A DNA stretch of 17,118 nucleotides from Planctomycetaceae bacterium (GTDB lineage: Bacteria; Planctomycetota; Planctomycetia; Pirellulales; Pirellulaceae). Positions 15,508-17,118 of this stretch are shown here, one piece after another; the first letter of the stretch is position 1, and the number at the start of each line of letters is the position of its first letter. The notes beneath the pieces are model-generated. The model did not search any database and was not told where the DNA came from. It was given only the letters and a program-made list of their open reading frames with translations. The translations under genes and the position numbers were made by a program. The DNA is taken from assembly GCA_018658605.1 (NCBI GenBank), contig JABHUV010000399.1, positions 1 through 17,118 on the forward strand. The letters run 5' to 3'.

Positions 15508-16221
15508 ATGAATATGTCGACAAGTCATTCCGATAGCCAAGAGAACGCTTATCAGAGTTTTCATTGGGCCGCGATCGTTACTAGTGTCATTGCTTTGACC
15601 GCCCCGCTGTGCTTGGTGACACCAGCGTTTACGTTTATTCCCGTATTGGGTATTGTCGTTGGAACTTTTGGCTATTTTGCCATCAGCAGCAAACCGGAAA
15701 TTTATTACGGCATCAAGCTAACCATCGTTGGCATGATGACTTCTTTGTTGCTGTTGGTGTGGTGTGTCACGGGAATTATCAAAACATCTAACTATTATTA
15801 TGACGTTGCCTTTGACAATACGATCAAGTGGTTGACGTATCTGAAAGAAGATGAATTACCGGCAGCTCATCAAGTCATGATCAGTGTAGAGAATCGTCAG
15901 ATTGATGCACAGATATTGAACCAATACTATGACAATAACCAAAGTGCCTACGACGACATGCTTTCGCAGTTTGCCAAGCCTCCAATGAACTTATTGTTAG
16001 CAAAGAAAGACAAGTGGAATCCGGAAGACTTGATTTTGGTTGAGGATGTCGAGTTGTTGGATTTGAAGAAGAATAAAATGCGAGTGATTCAGCATTATCA
16101 TCTTCCCCTGAGTGATCCTCCTGATGGGGTGATTGCCTTTCGAATTCAATATTTCCGAGTATATGATTCTGCGGGGCGAGCCAGTCAGTGGCAGTTAGAG
16201 TATATTACGGCAGAAGAATGA
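15508..16221 (+). CDS. Three-TM membrane protein of unknown function
   Basis: This 237-residue protein has an N-terminal polar tail (residues 1-19) and three likely membrane helices: about 20-37 (WAAIVTSVIALTAPLCLV), 40-60 and 68-91 (GIKLTIVGMMTSLLLLVWCV). A soluble C-terminal domain of about 140 residues contains TYLKEDELPAAHQVMIS and ends with FRVYDSAGRASQWQLEYI. The helix arrangement resembles DUF4190-type proteins, but the match is loose. ATG 15508 and an in-frame ATG two codons later are both usable; GTGAGA lies just upstream. It is 73 bp after the PilB/GspE-like gene and 33 bp before the GGDEF gene, so it is probably part of the same transcript. Function is unknown. Confidence 0.75.
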   Translation: MNMSTSHSDSQENAYQSFHWAAIVTSVIALTAPLCLVTPAFTFIPVLGIVVGTFGYFAISSKPEIYYGIKLTIVGMMTSLLLLVWCVTGIIKTSNYYYDVAFDNTIKWLTYLKEDELPAAHQVMISVENRQIDAQILNQYYDNNQSAYDDMLSQFAKPPMNLLLAKKDKWNPEDLILVEDVELLDLKKNKMRVIQHYHLPLSDPPDGVIAFRIQYFRVYDSAGRASQWQLEYITAEE

Positions 16222-16254
16222 TTTTTCTGACACTGCAGGGGATGGTGACGTTTG

Positions 16255-16797
16255 ATGTTAATTGAATTAACGTTATTTGTGGTTGTTGGTGTTCTAGTTA
16301 TTGCCAGTATTGTTTTGGGGTACTGTCTTGGAAAATCGCAGTCGGTTGGCAGACTTCATCTTGATTGTGTTACCCAGTTGCCTGGGCGAGTAGAGTTCGA
16401 GCGGGATTTGGGCCGAGCTTTGAACACACGTCAATGCACTCGCATCTTATTGATTGATTTGGACAATTTCAAAGCGGTCAATGACGCTTATGGGCATCTA
16501 GTAGGTGACCAAATTTTGGCGAGCGTTGCTAAAAAACTGCAAGTAGAGATCGCTGCCCAGGGCATGCTATATCGATGGGGTGGCGATGAATTTGTCGTTA
16601 TTTTCAATACGAATTCTTCTGTTACTAACAAGGCGGACATAGACCTAGAAGCTTTTTTTACTACGGCGATCTTTACAGCGGGTGAAATGGAAATGGCGTT
16701 GTCGTGTTCTCTAGGCTGGGCGCAGTCGACGGCAAATGACTGTATTGAGACGATTTTTCAGCGTGCTGATGAGAGTTTATACAAGCACAAGCGATAA
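16255..16797 (+). CDS. Membrane-anchored GGDEF diguanylate cyclase
   Basis: This 180-residue protein has one N-terminal transmembrane helix (IELTLFVVVGVLVIASIVLGY, about 3-23) and then a complete GGDEF domain starting at LDCVTQLPGR. It keeps the catalytic motif RWGGDEF (GGDEF 109-113) and metal/substrate residues in LLIDLDNFKAVNDAYGH (Asp68, Asn76, Asp77), and ends with the usual ADESLYKHKR. Such domains join two GTP into c-di-GMP. There is no sensory domain. The allosteric I-site RxxD expected at 100-103 reads AAQG, so product inhibition is probably absent. A TTG at 16252 is an alternative start; ATG 16255 is preferred. It closes the pilus-ATPase block, 33 bp after the three-TM protein gene. 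Catalytic competence is inferred from motifs only. Confidence 0.9.
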   Translation: MLIELTLFVVVGVLVIASIVLGYCLGKSQSVGRLHLDCVTQLPGRVEFERDLGRALNTRQCTRILLIDLDNFKAVNDAYGHLVGDQILASVAKKLQVEIAAQGMLYRWGGDEFVVIFNTNSSVTNKADIDLEAFFTTAIFTAGEMEMALSCSLGWAQSTANDCIETIFQRADESLYKHKR

Positions 16798-16807
16798 ACG
16801 TTTATGA

Positions 16808-16827
16808 AATAGCACTAAACTGCTATT
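16808..16827 (+). terminator. Hairpin 10 bp after the GGDEF gene
   Basis: AATAGCA (16808-16814) pairs with TGCTATT (16821-16827) around a 6-base loop CTAAAC. The stem is AT-rich and followed by GACGCTTT, so it is a weak terminator candidate for the pilus-ATPase transcript. Confidence 0.35.
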
Positions 16828-17046
16828 GACGCTTTAAAGGCTAGTTCATTAATCTTCCGCAACGTGAGGAGGTAATAAGTTTTCCTTACGAAAGCCGAGT
16901 TGTTTTGAAGATGTATCGATACGGAAGTCAACGCTTCTTCAGTAACGCATTAAGGCTTGGAGCGTTCACGAGATTGAGTTTGCACGGAAGCATTTATTCG
17001 ATCAACATGATCCAATCGCTCCCGGAATGAAGTTGGAATCCTCAAC

Positions 17047-17084
17047 CCCCCTAGGATCCGCTGCATTTCGGGGGCATTTTTTTT
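17047..17084 (+). terminator. Probable intrinsic terminator
   Basis: CCCCC (17047-17051) can pair with GGGGG (17070-17074) over an 18-base loop, followed after CA by TTTTTTTT (17077-17084). The T run is strong; the long loop is unusual. An upstream alternative pairing (ATCCT about 17039-17043 with AGGAT 17053-17057) would compete with the C run, so an attenuator is conceivable. Confidence 0.5.
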
Positions 17085-17118
17085 GCCTTAATCATTAAAC
17101 ACTAATCCAGCGGGTTTA

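Larger units (their letters stand above)
16798..17118. other. Noncoding region at right edge with structured elements
   Basis: No gene of normal length was seen. An ATG at 16911 opens a frame of about 40 codons without a ribosome site. Visible elements: the palindrome ATAAACGTTTAT (16794-16805) across the GGDEF stop, a 7-bp hairpin at 16808-16827, AGGAGGT (16867-16873) with no start codon at usual spacing, the palindrome GTATCGATAC (16913-16922), GGAGCG (16959-16964) complementary to CGCTCC (17017-17022), and a terminator-like C/G stem with T8 near 17047-17084. It could be a long 3' UTR, a small RNA or the leader of a gene outside the window. Confidence 0.5.

Noticed and set aside
16911..17030. 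Short frame from ATG 16911 (about 40 codons)
   Set aside because: No Shine-Dalgarno at correct spacing (AGGAGGT is about 37 nt upstream), no family features, and it overlaps complementary segments of a probable structured region.
16828..17090. c-di-GMP riboswitch (GEMM) near the GGDEF gene
   Set aside because: The conserved GEMM core (CACGCACAG...CGCAAAGC) is not present; ACGAAAGCC at about 16888 is only a loose resemblance.

Overview
The window looks like chromosomal DNA of a planctomycete, probably Pirellulales-like, with moderately low GC. This rests on family content: a secreted DUF1080 (3-keto-disaccharide hydrolase-type) protein beside a Gfo/Idh/MocA oxidoreductase, a Tat-exported TIM-barrel sugar isomerase, a zinc-ribbon/Yip1-type membrane protein, a thiS-thiG-dinG cluster and type IV pilus ATPases. 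No rRNA, tRNA, CRISPR, phage or transposase gene was recognised. The taxonomic placement is inference. Layout: (1) 1-869, minus: 5' part of a secreted TPR protein whose Pro/Asn-rich tail is built from 60-bp tandem repeats running off the left edge; the gene continues outside the window. (2) 870-1460: noncoding, with a long imperfect inverted repeat at 1302-1455. (3) 1461-4441, minus, three genes that look like one unit: Gfo/Idh/MocA dehydrogenase, DUF1080 protein, dihydroorotate dehydrogenase-family enzyme. (4) 4442-4824: divergent promoter region. (5) 4825-8565, plus: an anchored protein of unknown function, thiS (TTG start), thiG and a DinG-type helicase, tightly packed, with a 4-nt overlap between thiG and dinG. 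(6) 8619-12498, minus: a small secreted Gly/aromatic-rich protein, a triple zinc-ribbon/Yip1 membrane protein, hisF and a Tat-signal isomerase-like protein. (7) 12499-12800: divergent promoter region with an extended -10 element. (8) 12801-16797, plus: a PilT/PilU-type ATPase with intact motifs, a PilB/GspE homologue in which the nucleotide-handling motifs are lost but the tetracysteine zinc motif is kept, a three-TM protein of unknown function, and a compact membrane GGDEF protein without an I-site. (9) 16798-17118: noncoding, with hairpins and a likely intrinsic terminator. How the genes may work together: the DUF1080 and Gfo/Idh/MocA proteins fit oxidation and hydrolysis of sugars through 3-keto intermediates. 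thiS and thiG make the thiazole half of thiamine. hisF makes imidazole glycerol phosphate. The last block plausibly links pilus retraction, a catalytically dead PilB/GspE-like scaffold and c-di-GMP synthesis. The most notable observation is the predicted PilB/GspE pseudo-ATPase at 14094-15434. The inverted repeat at 1302-1455 is the most notable noncoding structure.
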